Positions 34,456 through 44,296 of a DNA stretch of 64,000 nt are shown piece after piece. The notes under the pieces were generated by a model. That model was not told the origin of the DNA and ran no database searches. It saw only the letters and a list, made by a program, of their open reading frames with translations. The position numbers and the translations under genes are program-made. The DNA is from Paraclostridium sordellii (GTDB lineage: Bacteria; Bacillota; Clostridia; Peptostreptococcales; Peptostreptococcaceae): assembly GCF_000953675.1 (NCBI RefSeq), contig NZ_LN679998.1, positions 1,511,911 through 1,575,910 on the forward strand. Direction: 5' to 3'. Numbering within the stretch: position 1 is the stretch's first letter; each line of letters begins with the position of its first letter.

Positions 34456-34497
34456 AACTCCCATACCTAAGATTAATTTCCTTGATATGGGAGTTTC
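34456..34497. terminator. Terminator for the yoaK-like gene
   Basis: AACTCCCATA (34456-34465) pairs with TATGGGAGTT (34486-34495), just beyond the stop of the minus-strand gene. Confidence 0.8.
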
Positions 34498-34505
34498 TTA
34501 TTAAA

Positions 34506-35198
34506 TTAAACAACATTATGTTCATAGATATTTATCCAAACTGCTTGTGATAATAATATAAAACTACAAACCCACACAGCCTTAGTACTTATAGCGATAG
34601 ATATTAGAGTCCCTGGAATAGCTCCTAATGCAAAGGAGAAAGTAAGACATGTAAAAATAATTAACTTTCTTATGGAATCTTTACTTTTTTCGTCTAATGC
34701 ATTATATAATAATTGACCAACATTTCTAATATTTCCTGTACATATAGTTGTGTTAAATGCAATACCAAGGCATTCTCTAAATAAACACAGCTGATATCCC
34801 ATAAAAAAAGAAACAAGATTAGTAACAATAATATCTGGGCAAGAAGTAGGTATAAGTCCTATAAAAAACAATGAGATTGCTTCTAAAATCAGGGCTAGCT
34901 TTCTCCAATCTCCTTTGAATTTATGTATTATAAGTAAAGCTTTAACTAGCTCACTAAATGCAGCACCTAATATACAAGCAACAATTGGAATAAAGAAGCT
35001 TAGTGCATTTTGCCACTGACCAAGTGCTATGTTAATTCCTAATTTAGACATATTAGCAGTGTGCATATTAGCTAATATATTATGTCTTGTAATGTAGGTA
35101 TATCCATTCATATATCCTCCAACAATGGTTATTATCATAATAAATATAGGCTTTTCCCAAGGAGGAACTTTATGTTTTATTTGATTATTATTTTTCAT
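34506..35198 (-). CDS. YoaK family membrane protein (DUF1275, 230 aa)
   Basis: Six hydrophobic segments with the DUF1275 signature near the start: GGYMNGYTYITRHNILANMH then TANMSKLGINIALGQW, and a later GIAFNTTICTGNIRN that resembles the first (an internal repeat typical of this family). YoaK-like proteins are widespread integral membrane proteins of unknown transport or defence-against-stress role. Start ATG 35198 with AAGAGGTAA upstream. Monocistronic. Confidence 0.85.
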   Translation of the reverse strand: MKNNNQIKHKVPPWEKPIFIMIITIVGGYMNGYTYITRHNILANMHTANMSKLGINIALGQWQNALSFFIPIVACILGAAFSELVKALLIIHKFKGDWRKLALILEAISLFFIGLIPTSCPDIIVTNLVSFFMGYQLCLFRECLGIAFNTTICTGNIRNVGQLLYNALDEKSKDSIRKLIIFTCLTFSFALGAIPGTLISIAISTKAVWVCSFILLSQAVWINIYEHNVV

Positions 35199-35430
35199 AT
35201 AATTTTACCTCTTAATATGTGAATATCACTATTAATAATATATATTATACCCTAAATTAGGATAGTTATTTAAAGGCATTTAGTCTTTTAACTTATGATA
35301 TTTAAAGTTTAAAATACAATATAAAAGCGAAATGATATAAATACCCCCCCTTGCTTTTAAATCAGAACTGCTATACACTATAATTAGTTAGAAATAAAAC
35401 TTAATTGGAAAATGAAAAAGAACCGTCTTT

Positions 35431-35486
35431 AAAAGAAGGGCTTTTAGTATTGTGCTTATGGCCCTTATGAAAAGCCTTTCTTTTTT
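35431..35486 (+). terminator. Strong hairpin upstream of the L25 gene
   Basis: AAAAGAAGGGCTTTT (35431-35445) pairs with AAAAGCCTTTCTTTT (35470-35484) followed by TTATTA, ~100 bases before the L25 start. It could terminate an upstream short transcript or act as an attenuator. The region 35199-35586 otherwise holds only a CCCCCCC tract at about 35343. Confidence 0.6.
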
Positions 35487-35586
35487 ATTAGGGTTTGAAA
35501 AGAGATTCTGTTCTATTGTCTGTTTCTTTGCAACGCACGACGCTGCAATTAAGCATATATTATAAAAATAATTAGGAGGAAACAAA

Positions 35587-36153
35587 ATGGAAACTATTAA
35601 TGTTCAAAAACGTGATCTTAATCTAAAGGCAAAAAAAATGAGACGACTCGGATTGGTTCCTGGAAGTGTGTTTGGTAAATCCTTGCCAGAATCAATATCT
35701 ATTCAAATGGAAGAAGCTGTTGCACGCAGATTGATTCGACTTAATCATGAAGGTAGTAAACTTATGATGAATATCGATGGGCAAACGATACCGGTGCAAA
35801 TCAAGGAAAAATCTTTAAATACAGTTGGCAATGAAATTTTAGACATCAGTTTTCAAGCGTTAACTGCAGACGAAAAAGTAAACAGTGTAATTCACATTAT
35901 TACTACAGGTGATGAGAAAATCGAAGGAGTACTTGAGAAAATGCAGCTTGAAATTCCATATACTTCTTTACCTGAAGATATGATTGATACGATAACTATT
36001 GACGTTGATGGAATGAAGGCAGGTACTGTTTTAACTGTTGGAGAAATTCCTGAACTAAATAGTGATAAAATTGAATTACAGATTGATCCAGACAGCATCG
36101 TATTGCGTGTAAGTGAAAAAAGGAATTATGAACCAGTAACTGTTGAAGAGTAA
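35587..36153 (+). CDS. Ribosomal protein L25, Ctc-type (188 aa)
   Basis: N-terminal L25 domain (METINVQKRD, KKMRRLGLVPGSVFGKSLPE, LMMNIDGQTIPVQIKE) that binds 5S rRNA, followed by the TL5/Ctc C-terminal beta domain (PYTSLPEDMIDTITIDVDGM, GTVLTVGEIPEL). Ctc is a stress-linked ribosomal protein in Bacilli. Codon use is richer in GC (CGT, CGA, GCG, CTC) than the neighbours, suggesting acquisition from a different genome. AGGAGG precedes the ATG. Monocistronic, terminator at 36249. Confidence 0.9.
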   Translation: METINVQKRDLNLKAKKMRRLGLVPGSVFGKSLPESISIQMEEAVARRLIRLNHEGSKLMMNIDGQTIPVQIKEKSLNTVGNEILDISFQALTADEKVNSVIHIITTGDEKIEGVLEKMQLEIPYTSLPEDMIDTITIDVDGMKAGTVLTVGEIPELNSDKIELQIDPDSIVLRVSEKRNYEPVTVEE

Positions 36154-36248
36154 ATATTTAGCTAACACGTGGATTAAGCAATGAATAAAGTTGTTGGCGC
36201 ATTAACCAGGCTAAATTTTTATTGTTTATAGGTATGGTTGTTTTTAAT

Positions 36249-36290
36249 AGTAAAAGGTGTAGCAAAAAACTTAGCTACACCTTTTACTAT
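36249..36290 (+). terminator. Terminator after the L25 gene
   Basis: AGTAAAAGGTGTAGC and GCTACACCTTTTACT form a perfect 15-bp stem. Confidence 0.85.
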
Positions 36291-36421
36291 TATTTTTACC
36301 ACATCCAATGTGAGTATTTAAAAATCTAAAGGTTTAAATTAATGTAAATTATATAAATAAAATACTAAAAAGTTTAGTAAGAATGTATAATTTCTAATTT
36401 TATTAAGGAGGAAAGTTTTTA

Positions 36422-36916
36422 ATGTTTAATGTTGACGATTATATAATGTATGGGATGACAGGAGTATGCAAAGTTGTAGATATAACTAACGAGAAATTTA
36501 TAAATGGTGAAAAAAGAAAATATTATGTATTAAATCCTATTTATAATAATGATACAACAATAAAAGTTCCTTTAGACAATGACAAAATTCCAATGAGAAA
36601 GGTAATTTCTAAAGGTGATATGACTTCATTAATAAATGATATACCAAATATGGAAATATTATGGATAGATGATGAAAAAAAGAGAATGGCTCAATTTGAA
36701 ACAATGCTTAAAAGTGGTCAATGTGAGGAATTAATTAAATTAATAAGAAATATAAAATTTAGTAAAAAATACGCAGGGGCTAATGGTAAAAAATTATATA
36801 AATCAGACAAGGATATTATGAAAGAGGCAAAAAGATTATTAACAGAAGAGGTTGCAATTATTTTAAATATTTATCCTAACGAAGCGAATTCATATATATT
36901 AAGTCAAATACATTAA
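36422..36916 (+). CDS. CarD-family transcriptional regulator (164 aa)
   Basis: N-terminal CarD_CdnL_TRCF Tudor-like domain (FNVDDYIMYGMTGVCKVVDI ... RKYYVLNPIY), which binds the RNA polymerase beta subunit, followed by a helical C-terminal domain (~residues 75-164: RMAQFETML ... DKDIMKEAKRLLTEEVAIIL). CarD-like proteins stabilise open promoter complexes. AGGAGG lies upstream. Single gene; the 130 bases before its terminator hold only a short weak ORF (about 36991). Confidence 0.9.
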   Translation: MFNVDDYIMYGMTGVCKVVDITNEKFINGEKRKYYVLNPIYNNDTTIKVPLDNDKIPMRKVISKGDMTSLINDIPNMEILWIDDEKKRMAQFETMLKSGQCEELIKLIRNIKFSKKYAGANGKKLYKSDKDIMKEAKRLLTEEVAIILNIYPNEANSYILSQIH

Positions 36917-37048
36917 TAAAGTATTTTATACTATATTTTATTTAAACAATCTTAAATCAATTTTGGCTTTTGAAAAAGGATGTACAACCAATGAGAATGG
37001 GGAGAAAAAATGGTATGTATCTAAATAAAAGATTGTTATGTAAAAATG

Positions 37049-37081
37049 AAGAGACGAACTCGTATTGAGTTCGTCTTTTTA
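37049..37081 (+). terminator. Terminator downstream of the CarD-like gene
   Basis: AAGAGACGAACTC and GAGTTCGTCTTTT form a stem around GTATT. The stretch 37082-37323 is AT-rich and shows nothing. Confidence 0.85.
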
Positions 37082-37323
37082 CATTTTATAAAGATAAGAA
37101 TTTAATTGGAAAATACAAGATCAAGTGATTTTAAAATAGTTATGCTGGATTTTGTTAAAATAGATACAACGTTTAATAATATAAATATTTTATTAGAAGA
37201 TTAATAACTTCTTCTTTATATTGAAATTAAAAAATAATAAAGCATAAAAAGTAAAGTAAATGCAAGAGAAAAATGTAGAAAAGTTTATTTTTGAATTTAT
37301 TAAAAAATTTTCAAAAAAATTTG

Positions 37324-37354
37324 TTGTGCATAACGTAAGGTAACCTAATAGAAT
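37324..37354 (+). promoter_or_regulatory. MerR-type promoter for the MerR-methyltransferase fusion
   Basis: TTGTGC (37324-37329) and TAGAAT (37349-37354) are exactly 19 bases apart, with AACGTAAGGTAAC in the spacer, as in MerR/TipA-type operators. Autoregulation is likely. Confidence 0.6.
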
Positions 37355-37386
37355 TAAATTAAAGGAAGAGATTTGGAGGAAATATT

Positions 37387-38577
37387 ATGAAAGGGAAAGG
37401 GATATATACTACAGGAGAGATTGCCAAGATGGCTGGTGTAACCATTAGAACTATAAGATACTATGATAATAAAGGGATACTAAGTCCATCATATCATAAT
37501 AGCTGTGGACACAGGCTATATACAGAATCAGATTTTATAAAACTTAAGAGAATTTTAACTTTAAAATACCTAGGATTATCCTTAGAAGAAGTTAAAAATA
37601 CTGAATGTCAAGGTTTTGAAAAGGGAGATATGATAAATTCTTTGAGACTACAAAAAAATATAATGAAAAATAAAATAAATTATATGAAGACAGTCTTACA
37701 TGCCATAGAATCAGCAGAAAAGAGTATAGAAGATGAACAAAATATAGATTGGAATAAAACAACAGATATAATAAAAATCCTAGAAGACGAAAAGGAATTA
37801 TTGCAACAATATATAGACTCATCAAACTTAGATGCTAGTGTAAAGTTACAAGATAGATTTAGTTCTAATAGACATGGTTGGTATAAGTGGACTTTCAATA
37901 ATATAAAACTAGATAAAAAGTATAAAGTTTTAGAAATTGGATGTGGAAATGGTGCCTTATGGTCTAAGAATATAGATTTATTAGATAAAGATATAAGTAT
38001 AACTTTAACTGATGTATGTGAAGACATGATAAATAATGCAAAGAAAAGTCTAAGTAATTATTCATATATATTTGATTTTGAAATTGTTGATCCAAGTAAT
38101 ATTCCTTTTGGAAATGAAAGCTTTGATTTAGTTATAGCTAATCATATGCTATTTTATATGGAAGATTTAGATAAAGTTTTAAAAGAAATAAAGAGAGTAT
38201 TAAAAGTAGGGGGATATTTCTATAGCTCAACAATTGATAGTGAGCATATGAAAGAATTAGAAAGTTTACTAAAAGGATTTAATAGTAATATAAAAATCTC
38301 AGAAGAAAAGATTTCTAGTAAGTTTGGACTAGAAAATGGAGAAGAGATATTAAGTAAACATTTTAATCAAATTAAAAAGTATTTATATGAAGATAAGTTA
38401 GTAATAAATGATACTAAAGGTATATTAGAATATATATATTCTATTCCTGGTAATATCATAGAATTAATAGATACCAAGAAAAAAGATTTTGAAAAGTACA
38501 TAGATTTAAGTATTAATAAACAGGGCAACATTTATATCACTAATAATCAAGTACTATTTGAAAGTATTAAACTTTAA
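37387..38577 (+). CDS. MerR-type regulator fused to a SAM methyltransferase (396 aa)
   Basis: Residues 6-75 are a MerR winged helix (YTTGEIAKMAGVTIRTIRYY, DNKGILSP, HRLYTESDF), followed by a coiled-coil dimerisation helix (about 80-140). From ~residue 155 is a class I methyltransferase: motif I VLEIGCGNGA (from V181), SITLTDVCEDMI as the acidic motif II, FDLVIANHMLFYMEDLDKVL and KVGGYFYSS. The methyltransferase takes the place of an effector domain, so SAM or a methylated ligand may control DNA binding, or the enzyme may inactivate the inducer. Single gene with its own 19-bp-spacer promoter. Confidence 0.88.
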   Translation: MKGKGIYTTGEIAKMAGVTIRTIRYYDNKGILSPSYHNSCGHRLYTESDFIKLKRILTLKYLGLSLEEVKNTECQGFEKGDMINSLRLQKNIMKNKINYMKTVLHAIESAEKSIEDEQNIDWNKTTDIIKILEDEKELLQQYIDSSNLDASVKLQDRFSSNRHGWYKWTFNNIKLDKKYKVLEIGCGNGALWSKNIDLLDKDISITLTDVCEDMINNAKKSLSNYSYIFDFEIVDPSNIPFGNESFDLVIANHMLFYMEDLDKVLKEIKRVLKVGGYFYSSTIDSEHMKELESLLKGFNSNIKISEEKISSKFGLENGEEILSKHFNQIKKYLYEDKLVINDTKGILEYIYSIPGNIIELIDTKKKDFEKYIDLSINKQGNIYITNNQVLFESIKL

Positions 38578-38733
38578 TTTACTTCGTTTATAAATTAACA
38601 CAAAATAAATATGTTTATTGTTTAAATGACAAAGAAAAACGTTTTACTTTGTGTGATTTTATATAATTATACATTGTTAAGTAAAAAATATGTTGTGTTT
38701 ATTAACATAACAAATTTAAGGGGGGATATAACA

Positions 38734-39957
38734 ATGGGAATAAGCGTAACCAGTGAAATTAAACCGCTAAAAAAAGTTTTACTTCACAGACCAGGTAAAG
38801 AACTAGAAAATTTAACACCTGAATATCTTGAAGGATTATTATTTGATGATATTCCATTCTTAGAAGTCGCACAACAAGAGCATGATTCTTTTGCTGAAGT
38901 TTTAAGACAAAATGGAGTAGAAGTTGTTTATTTACATGAATTAGCAGCAGAAGTTATGGAAGATGAATTAGTAAAAGAGCAGTTTATAAATCAATTTATA
39001 GAAGAAGCTAATATAAAAAGTTCAGAAATGGAAAAGGCTGTTTATGCATACTTAAAAGGATTTAAATCTAATGAAGAATTAATAAGAAATACTATGGCTG
39101 GTATAAATAAAAATGAATTACCAGTAATAAGTAAAAAAAGTTTAGCAGATTTAGCAGAAGATGATTATCCATTTATTACTGACCCAATGCCAAATTTATA
39201 TTTTACAAGGGATCCATTTGCTAGCATAGGAAGTGGTGTAAGTTTAAATAAAATGTACTCTGTAACAAGAAACAGAGAAACTATATATGCAGATTATATA
39301 TTTAAGTATCATAAAGATTTTAAAAATCAAGTAGAAAGATTTTATGATAGAGACTTTAAATATCATATAGAAGGTGGAGATATATTAAACTTAAATGAGA
39401 AAACTTTAGCAATAGGTATATCTCAAAGAACTCAAGCTGATGCAATAGAGCATATATCTAAACAAATATTATTTAATAGTAAAAATGAGGATATAGAAAC
39501 TATATTAGCATTTAACATACCAAATAATAGAGCAATGATGCACCTAGATACAGTATTTACTCAAATAGATGTAGATAAGTTCACTATACATCCAGGAATA
39601 CAAGGTATGTTACAAGTATTTGAAATAACTAAGGGTGATACTGAAGGTGAATTAAACATACTAGAAGTTAATGATAAATTAGAGAATATATTAGCTAAGC
39701 ACCTTGGAGTAGAAAAAGTTACTTTAATACAATGTGGTGGTGGTGATAAAGTCATTGCTGATAGAGAACAGTGGAATGATGGTTCAAATACATTATGTAT
39801 AAAACCTGGTGAAGTAATTGTTTATTCAAGAAACTATATAACTAATAGATTACTAGAGCAAAACGGTATAAAAATACATGTAATACCATCAAGTGAGTTA
39901 TCAAGAGGACGTGGTGGTCCAAGATGTATGTCTATGCCTTTAATCAGAGAAGCATAA
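38734..39957 (+). CDS. arcA: Arginine deiminase ArcA (407 aa)
   Basis: ATG 38734 follows AAGGGGGGAT; a frame extending to 38626 has no site and would add 36 unrelated residues. Family landmarks: [15 protein letters not shown], the substrate-loop [27 protein letters not shown] (catalytic His) and the C-terminal nucleophile Cys in [12 protein letters not shown] (C398). It converts arginine to citrulline and ammonia, the first step of the ADI pathway. A 16-bp near-palindrome AATAAATATGTTTATT at 38604-38619 could be an ArgR- or Crp-type control site. Heads arcA-arcB-arcC-transporter. Confidence 0.95.
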   Translation: MGISVTSEIKPLKKVLLHRPGKELENLTPEYLEGLLFDDIPFLEVAQQEHDSFAEVLRQNGVEVVYLHELAAEVMEDELVKEQFINQFIEEANIKSSEMEKAVYAYLKGFKSNEELIRNTMAGINKNELPVISKKSLADLAEDDYPFITDPMPNLYFTRDPFASIGSGVSLNKMYSVTRNRETIYADYIFKYHKDFKNQVERFYDRDFKYHIEGGDILNLNEKTLAIGISQRTQADAIEHISKQILFNSKNEDIETILAFNIPNNRAMMHLDTVFTQIDVDKFTIHPGIQGMLQVFEITKGDTEGELNILEVNDKLENILAKHLGVEKVTLIQCGGGDKVIADREQWNDGSNTLCIKPGEVIVYSRNYITNRLLEQNGIKIHVIPSSELSRGRGGPRCMSMPLIREA

Positions 39958-40004
39958 TATATAATAGTAAATGTTAAAATATAAACAATAGGAGGATTTT
40001 TAAA

Positions 40005-41000
40005 ATGGGAGTTAATTTAAGAGGTCGTTCATTTTTAAAATTATTAGATTTTACAAGTGCAGAAATAAGATATTTATTAGATTTATCTAAGGACTATAAA
40101 AATTTAAAAAGAGCTGGTGTAGTGCATAAAAAATTAGAAGGAAAAAATATTGCAATATTATTTGAAAAAGACTCAACAAGAACTAGATGTGCATTTGAAG
40201 TAGGAGCTATGGATTTAGGTATGGGAGTTACGTATTTAGGACCTACAGGGTCTCAAATGGGTAAAAAAGAATCTATAGCAGATACAGCTAGAGTATTAGG
40301 TAGAATGTATGATGGTATAGAGTATAGAGGATTTTCTCAAAATATAGTTGAGGAATTATCAGCTTATGCAGGTGTTCCAGTATGGAATGGTTTAACTGAT
40401 GAATTTCATCCAACTCAAATGTTAGCAGACTTATTAACTATAGAGGAAAAGTTAGGAAGATTAAAAGGCGTAAACTTTGTTTACATGGGAGATGCTAGAA
40501 ACAATATGTGCAACTCTTTAATGGTTGCTTGTGCTAAGATGGGATTAAATTTTACAGCATGTGCTCCAAAAGAGTTATTTCCAGCTCCAGAATTAGTTGC
40601 ACAATGTGAAGCTATAGCTAAAGAAAATAATTGTACAATAACATTAACTGAAGATGTTATAAAAGGTACTAAGAATGCTGATGTTATATATACTGATGTC
40701 TGGGTATCTATGGGAGAACCAGATGAAGTTTGGGAAGCTAGAATAAAACAATTAAAGCCATATCAAGTAAATAAAGCTGTTATGGATAATGCTCATCCAG
40801 AAGCTATATTTATGCATTGTTTACCATCATTCCATGACTTAAAAACTAAAATAGGTGCTGAAATGGGAGAAAAATTTGGTATAACTGAAATGGAAGTTAC
40901 TGATGAAGTATTTGAATCTAAGCATTCTGTTGTTTTCGATGAAGCTGAAAATAGAATGCATACTATAAAGGCTGTAATGGCTGCTACTATAGGACAATAA
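40005..41000 (+). CDS. arcB: Catabolic ornithine carbamoyltransferase ArcB (331 aa)
   Basis: Carbamoyl phosphate loop STRTR (57-61), the FHPTQ motif in [14 protein letters not shown] and the ornithine-site HCLP (271-274). It phosphorolyses citrulline to ornithine and carbamoyl phosphate. Its position between arcA and arcC indicates the catabolic direction. AGGAGG precedes the ATG. Length is normal for the family. Confidence 0.95.
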   Translation: MGVNLRGRSFLKLLDFTSAEIRYLLDLSKDYKNLKRAGVVHKKLEGKNIAILFEKDSTRTRCAFEVGAMDLGMGVTYLGPTGSQMGKKESIADTARVLGRMYDGIEYRGFSQNIVEELSAYAGVPVWNGLTDEFHPTQMLADLLTIEEKLGRLKGVNFVYMGDARNNMCNSLMVACAKMGLNFTACAPKELFPAPELVAQCEAIAKENNCTITLTEDVIKGTKNADVIYTDVWVSMGEPDEVWEARIKQLKPYQVNKAVMDNAHPEAIFMHCLPSFHDLKTKIGAEMGEKFGITEMEVTDEVFESKHSVVFDEAENRMHTIKAVMAATIGQ

Positions 41001-41019
41001 TATATAGACTTTAAATAAA

Positions 41020-41066
41020 AAATACGGCCTTCATTAAAATAATGACATATAATGAAGGCCGTATTT
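41020..41066 (+). terminator. Hairpin between arcB and arcC
   Basis: AAATACGGCCTTCATTA and TAATGAAGGCCGTATTT form a perfect 17-bp stem. It may partly terminate or stabilise the arcAB message. Confidence 0.85.
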
Positions 41067-41130
41067 ACATAGATATACAAATGTTTTAAGTAATAATATA
41101 TTAGGGCAAAATAAGTAGAGGAGTATAAAT

Positions 41131-42087
41131 ATGAAAAGATTAGTTATAGCACTAGGTGGAAATGCTTTAGGAAGTAACCCAGAAGAACAGTTAGAGTTAG
41201 TTAAACAAACAGCAAAAACTATAGTAGACCTTTCTGAAGAAGGATACAATGTAATAGTTGGTCATGGTAATGGTCCACAAGTTGGAATGATAAATTTAGC
41301 TATGGATTTTGCTTCTAGTAATGGAGCAAATACTCCAAGTATGCCATTTGCAGAATGTGGATCAATGAGTCAAGGATATATAGGGTATCATTTACAACAA
41401 TCTATAAAGAATGAATTAGAGTCGAGAAAACTAAATAAAAATGTATCAACTATAGTTACTCAAGTTGTAGTTGATGAAAATGATGAAGCTTTTAAAAAAC
41501 TAACTAAACCAGTAGGTATGTTTTACACAAAAGAAGAAGCTGAAAAAATATCATCTGAAAAAGGATTTACCTTTGTAGAAGATGCAGGAAGAGGATATAG
41601 AAGAGTTGTTGCGTCTCCTCAACCACAAAGAATAGTTGAATTGGAAACAGTTAAACAATTAGTTGATAATGGAACTATAGTAATAACTGTTGGTGGTGGT
41701 GGAATACCAGTAATAGAAAAAGAAGATGGATCATTGCATGGCGTAGCGGCTGTTATAGATAAAGATAAATCAAGTGCTAAATTAGCAAAAGACCTTGATG
41801 CTAAAATGCTAGTTATACTAACTACAGTTGATAGAGTTTGTATAAATTTTAATAAGCCAAATCAAGAAGAATTAGCTTCTATAAACTTAGAACAAGCAAC
41901 TCAATACATATCTCAAGGACATTTCGCTAAAGGATCTATGTTACCTAAAGTAGAAGCATGTATAGATTTTGTAGAGTCTACTAATAATGGTAAGGCTTTA
42001 ATAACTTCTTTAGAAAAAGCTAAGGCAGCATTACACGGAGAAACTGGAACGATAATATATAAAGAAAAAAATATATGTAATTCATAG
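41131..42087 (+). CDS. arcC: Carbamate kinase ArcC (318 aa)
   Basis: Amino acid kinase fold: LVIALGGNALG at the start, VGHGNGPQVG, SQGYIGYHLQQ, GAGRGYRRVVASPQP-like segment (here DAGRGYRRVVASPQP), VGGGGIPV and FAKGSMLPKVEA. It makes ATP from carbamoyl phosphate, giving the energy yield of arginine fermentation. Lies 130 bases after arcB behind a hairpin and before the transporter. Confidence 0.95.
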   Translation: MKRLVIALGGNALGSNPEEQLELVKQTAKTIVDLSEEGYNVIVGHGNGPQVGMINLAMDFASSNGANTPSMPFAECGSMSQGYIGYHLQQSIKNELESRKLNKNVSTIVTQVVVDENDEAFKKLTKPVGMFYTKEEAEKISSEKGFTFVEDAGRGYRRVVASPQPQRIVELETVKQLVDNGTIVITVGGGGIPVIEKEDGSLHGVAAVIDKDKSSAKLAKDLDAKMLVILTTVDRVCINFNKPNQEELASINLEQATQYISQGHFAKGSMLPKVEACIDFVESTNNGKALITSLEKAKAALHGETGTIIYKEKNICNS

Positions 42088-42098
42088 ATAAGATAACT

Positions 42099-42136
42099 CA
42101 AAGGAAATATTATTTTGTAATTAATAATGTTTCCTT
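42099..42136 (+). terminator. Hairpin between arcC and the transporter gene
   Basis: AAAGGAAATATTAT and ATAATGTTTCCTTT with one mismatch form a stem followed by ATTTTAT. Confidence 0.7.
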
Positions 42137-42172
42137 TATTTTATAAAATATATATAAATGGGGGAAATTAAA

Positions 42173-43738
42173 ATGTTAAAAGCTTTAAAATCACATGATA
42201 GAAAAGCTACTAAAAAGAAAAAATTTAAATTTCCATCTGCCTACACAGTTTTATTAACTATAATGATAGTTATAGCATTAGTAACTCAAGTTGTACCAGG
42301 GGTTAAAAAAGCTCAATTAGCAGATATAGTTATGGCACCAGTAACAGGTATGGTAGGGGTAAAAGATAATGCTTTAGATCAAGCTATAAGTACATCTATG
42401 AGTGAAGGTGGGATAGATGCTGCTCTTAAAACAATAAATAATGAAGATACACCATATGTAAGTGTATGGAATGATGGTACTCTTAAAGGTGCAATAGATG
42501 TTGCATTATTTGTACTTATAATAGGAGGATTTTTAGGAGTTATAACAAAAACAGGAGCATTAGATGCTGGAGTTGGAGCTTTAGTTAAAAAGCTTAAAGG
42601 TAAAGAATTAATGTTAATACCTGTGTTAATGTTAATATTTTCATTGGGTGGAACATCTTATGGTATGGCTGAAGAGTCTTTAGCATTTTACGCATTAATA
42701 ACTGCAACAATGATGGCAGCGGGATTTGATTCATTAGTAGGAGCATCAACACTATTACTTGGTTGTGGTGTAGGTGTTTTAGGCTCAACTGTAAATCCAT
42801 TTGCAATAGGAGCTGCAATATCAGCAGCAGGAGCATCAGGGGTACAAATAAATCAAGGAACAACTATAATTTTAGGTGTTGCATTATGGATAGTACCTTT
42901 AATAATATCTATATTATATGTAATGAACTATGCTAAAAAAGTTTATAATGATAAAGGTAAATCAATATTATCTAAGAATGAATTAGATGCAAATAAGGAA
43001 GTATTTGAGAATAATTCAGAAGAAATATTAGGATTAAGTGGAAAACAAAAAATAGCATTAGGCTTATTTGCTTTTTCATTTGTAGTTATGATTATAAGCG
43101 TTATACCTTGGAGTGATTTTGGAGTAATCATATTTGATAATACAGCATGGTTTAATGGATCTGCTTTAGGAACTTGGTGGTTCCCAGAATTAACAGTTTG
43201 GTTCTTCATAATGGCTGTTGTTATTGGAGTAGTATGCAGAATGCCAGAGGAAGACATAGTTAAATCATTTATATCTGGATGTGAAGATATGGTTGGAGTT
43301 GCTTTAGTTGTAGGCATATCAAGAGGTATATCATTTATGATGGCAAATTCAGGTTTAGATTTATTTATACTTGATAAAGCATCAGGAATACTAAGTGGAG
43401 TATCTGGGATGTTATTTGCTAACATGGCATATTTAATATATATAGCATTATCATTTTTAATACCATCAACTTCAGGATTAGCTTCAGTTTCTATACCGAT
43501 ATTTGCACCATTAGCACAAAGGTTAAATATAGCACCAGAAATAGTAGTTTCAGCATTTTCTGCAGGAAGTGGTATAGTAAACTTAATAACTCCCACATCA
43601 GGAGTTGTTATGGGAGGTTTAGCAATAGCTAAAATAGAATATTCAACATGGATTAAGTTTGTAACGAAATTACTAGTTTTAATATTTATATCAACAGTAG
43701 TAATTCTAGCTATAGGCTCTATGATATTAGGACTATAA
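42173..43738 (+). CDS. arcD: YfcC-family transporter, probable arginine/ornithine antiporter (521 aa)
   Basis: ATG 42173 is chosen because GGGGGA just upstream is the ribosome binding site; ATG 42158 overlaps it. Roughly 12-13 helices with the YfcC/DcuC-type signatures GGTSYGMAEESLAFY, STVNPFAIGAA and STSGLASVSIPIFAPLAQ. This family is distinct from classical ArcD (APC type) but often takes its place in clostridial arc operons, exchanging arginine for ornithine. The functional name comes from context; C4-dicarboxylate or peptide transport is the alternative. Confidence 0.82.
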   Translation: MLKALKSHDRKATKKKKFKFPSAYTVLLTIMIVIALVTQVVPGVKKAQLADIVMAPVTGMVGVKDNALDQAISTSMSEGGIDAALKTINNEDTPYVSVWNDGTLKGAIDVALFVLIIGGFLGVITKTGALDAGVGALVKKLKGKELMLIPVLMLIFSLGGTSYGMAEESLAFYALITATMMAAGFDSLVGASTLLLGCGVGVLGSTVNPFAIGAAISAAGASGVQINQGTTIILGVALWIVPLIISILYVMNYAKKVYNDKGKSILSKNELDANKEVFENNSEEILGLSGKQKIALGLFAFSFVVMIISVIPWSDFGVIIFDNTAWFNGSALGTWWFPELTVWFFIMAVVIGVVCRMPEEDIVKSFISGCEDMVGVALVVGISRGISFMMANSGLDLFILDKASGILSGVSGMLFANMAYLIYIALSFLIPSTSGLASVSIPIFAPLAQRLNIAPEIVVSAFSAGSGIVNLITPTSGVVMGGLAIAKIEYSTWIKFVTKLLVLIFISTVVILAIGSMILGL

Positions 43739-43812
43739 TATAAAATATAAAGCCATAGATATTTTATTGTAAAAGCTCTTTGGTTTTATTGAATTAAGGA
43801 TAGGTGAAAGAA

Positions 43813-44217
43813 ATGAGTTTAGCTAGTTTTTTAAGCTCTCTATACCTAGTATTTACTATAATACTTTTATTTAAGAAAAAGGATATAGGAAATATATATA
43901 TACTATTTGGTGCTATTACATTTATATTCGTAATAATATATGGATACATCCCATCTATACCAGAACAAATACAGCCATTTGGAATATTTATAGTTTTTTC
44001 TATAATGATTTTATTGTTTGGTTTAATGTTTGGAATAGGTTTAAAACTTTTTAATAGAAGTGATAAATCATCAGTAATTGCATCTACACTATCATCTAGT
44101 TTGTTAATAGCTATATTATTTAATATAAAAGGTTATTTATCATATATGTATATACCAGTTCTTTTATATATGATACAAAATAACTTAAGTATATTTATAG
44201 AAAAGAAAAGATTATAA
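43813..44217 (+). CDS. Small membrane protein after the arc transporter (134 aa)
   Basis: ATG 43813 is preferred to GTG 43804 because AGGTGA lies just upstream. Four to five hydrophobic helices (LASFLSSLYLVFTIILLF, IYILFGAITFIFVIIYGYI, FIVFSIMILLFGLMFGIGL) and a basic end EKKRL. It follows the transporter by 74 bases and ends at a terminator. No family recognised; possibly an accessory to arginine transport, or unrelated. Confidence 0.7.
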   Translation: MSLASFLSSLYLVFTIILLFKKKDIGNIYILFGAITFIFVIIYGYIPSIPEQIQPFGIFIVFSIMILLFGLMFGIGLKLFNRSDKSSVIASTLSSSLLIAILFNIKGYLSYMYIPVLLYMIQNNLSIFIEKKRL

Positions 44218-44248
44218 AGTTGAATTAAAAAATACAAGCAAATTTGTT

Positions 44249-44288
44249 AATCCCCCTTACGTTTAAAATAGACGAAGGGGGATTAACA
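44249..44288. terminator. Bidirectional terminator between arc operon and prfC
   Basis: TTAATCCCCCTT and AAGGGGGATTAA enclose CGT...ACG, giving a long stem between convergent genes. Confidence 0.9.
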
Positions 44289-44296
44289 TTTATTTT

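Noticed and set aside
36991-37067. Small ORF MRMGRKNGMYLNK after the CarD-like gene
   Set aside because: 25 codons, ending inside a terminator, no ribosome binding site at a useful distance.
38626-38733. Longer arcA start
   Set aside because: The extra 36 residues lie upstream of a strong ribosome binding site and do not resemble arginine deiminase.
42594-43596. Long minus-strand ORFs opposite the YfcC transporter gene
   Set aside because: Low-complexity leucine/proline-rich shadows of a strongly supported membrane protein gene, with no ribosome binding sites.
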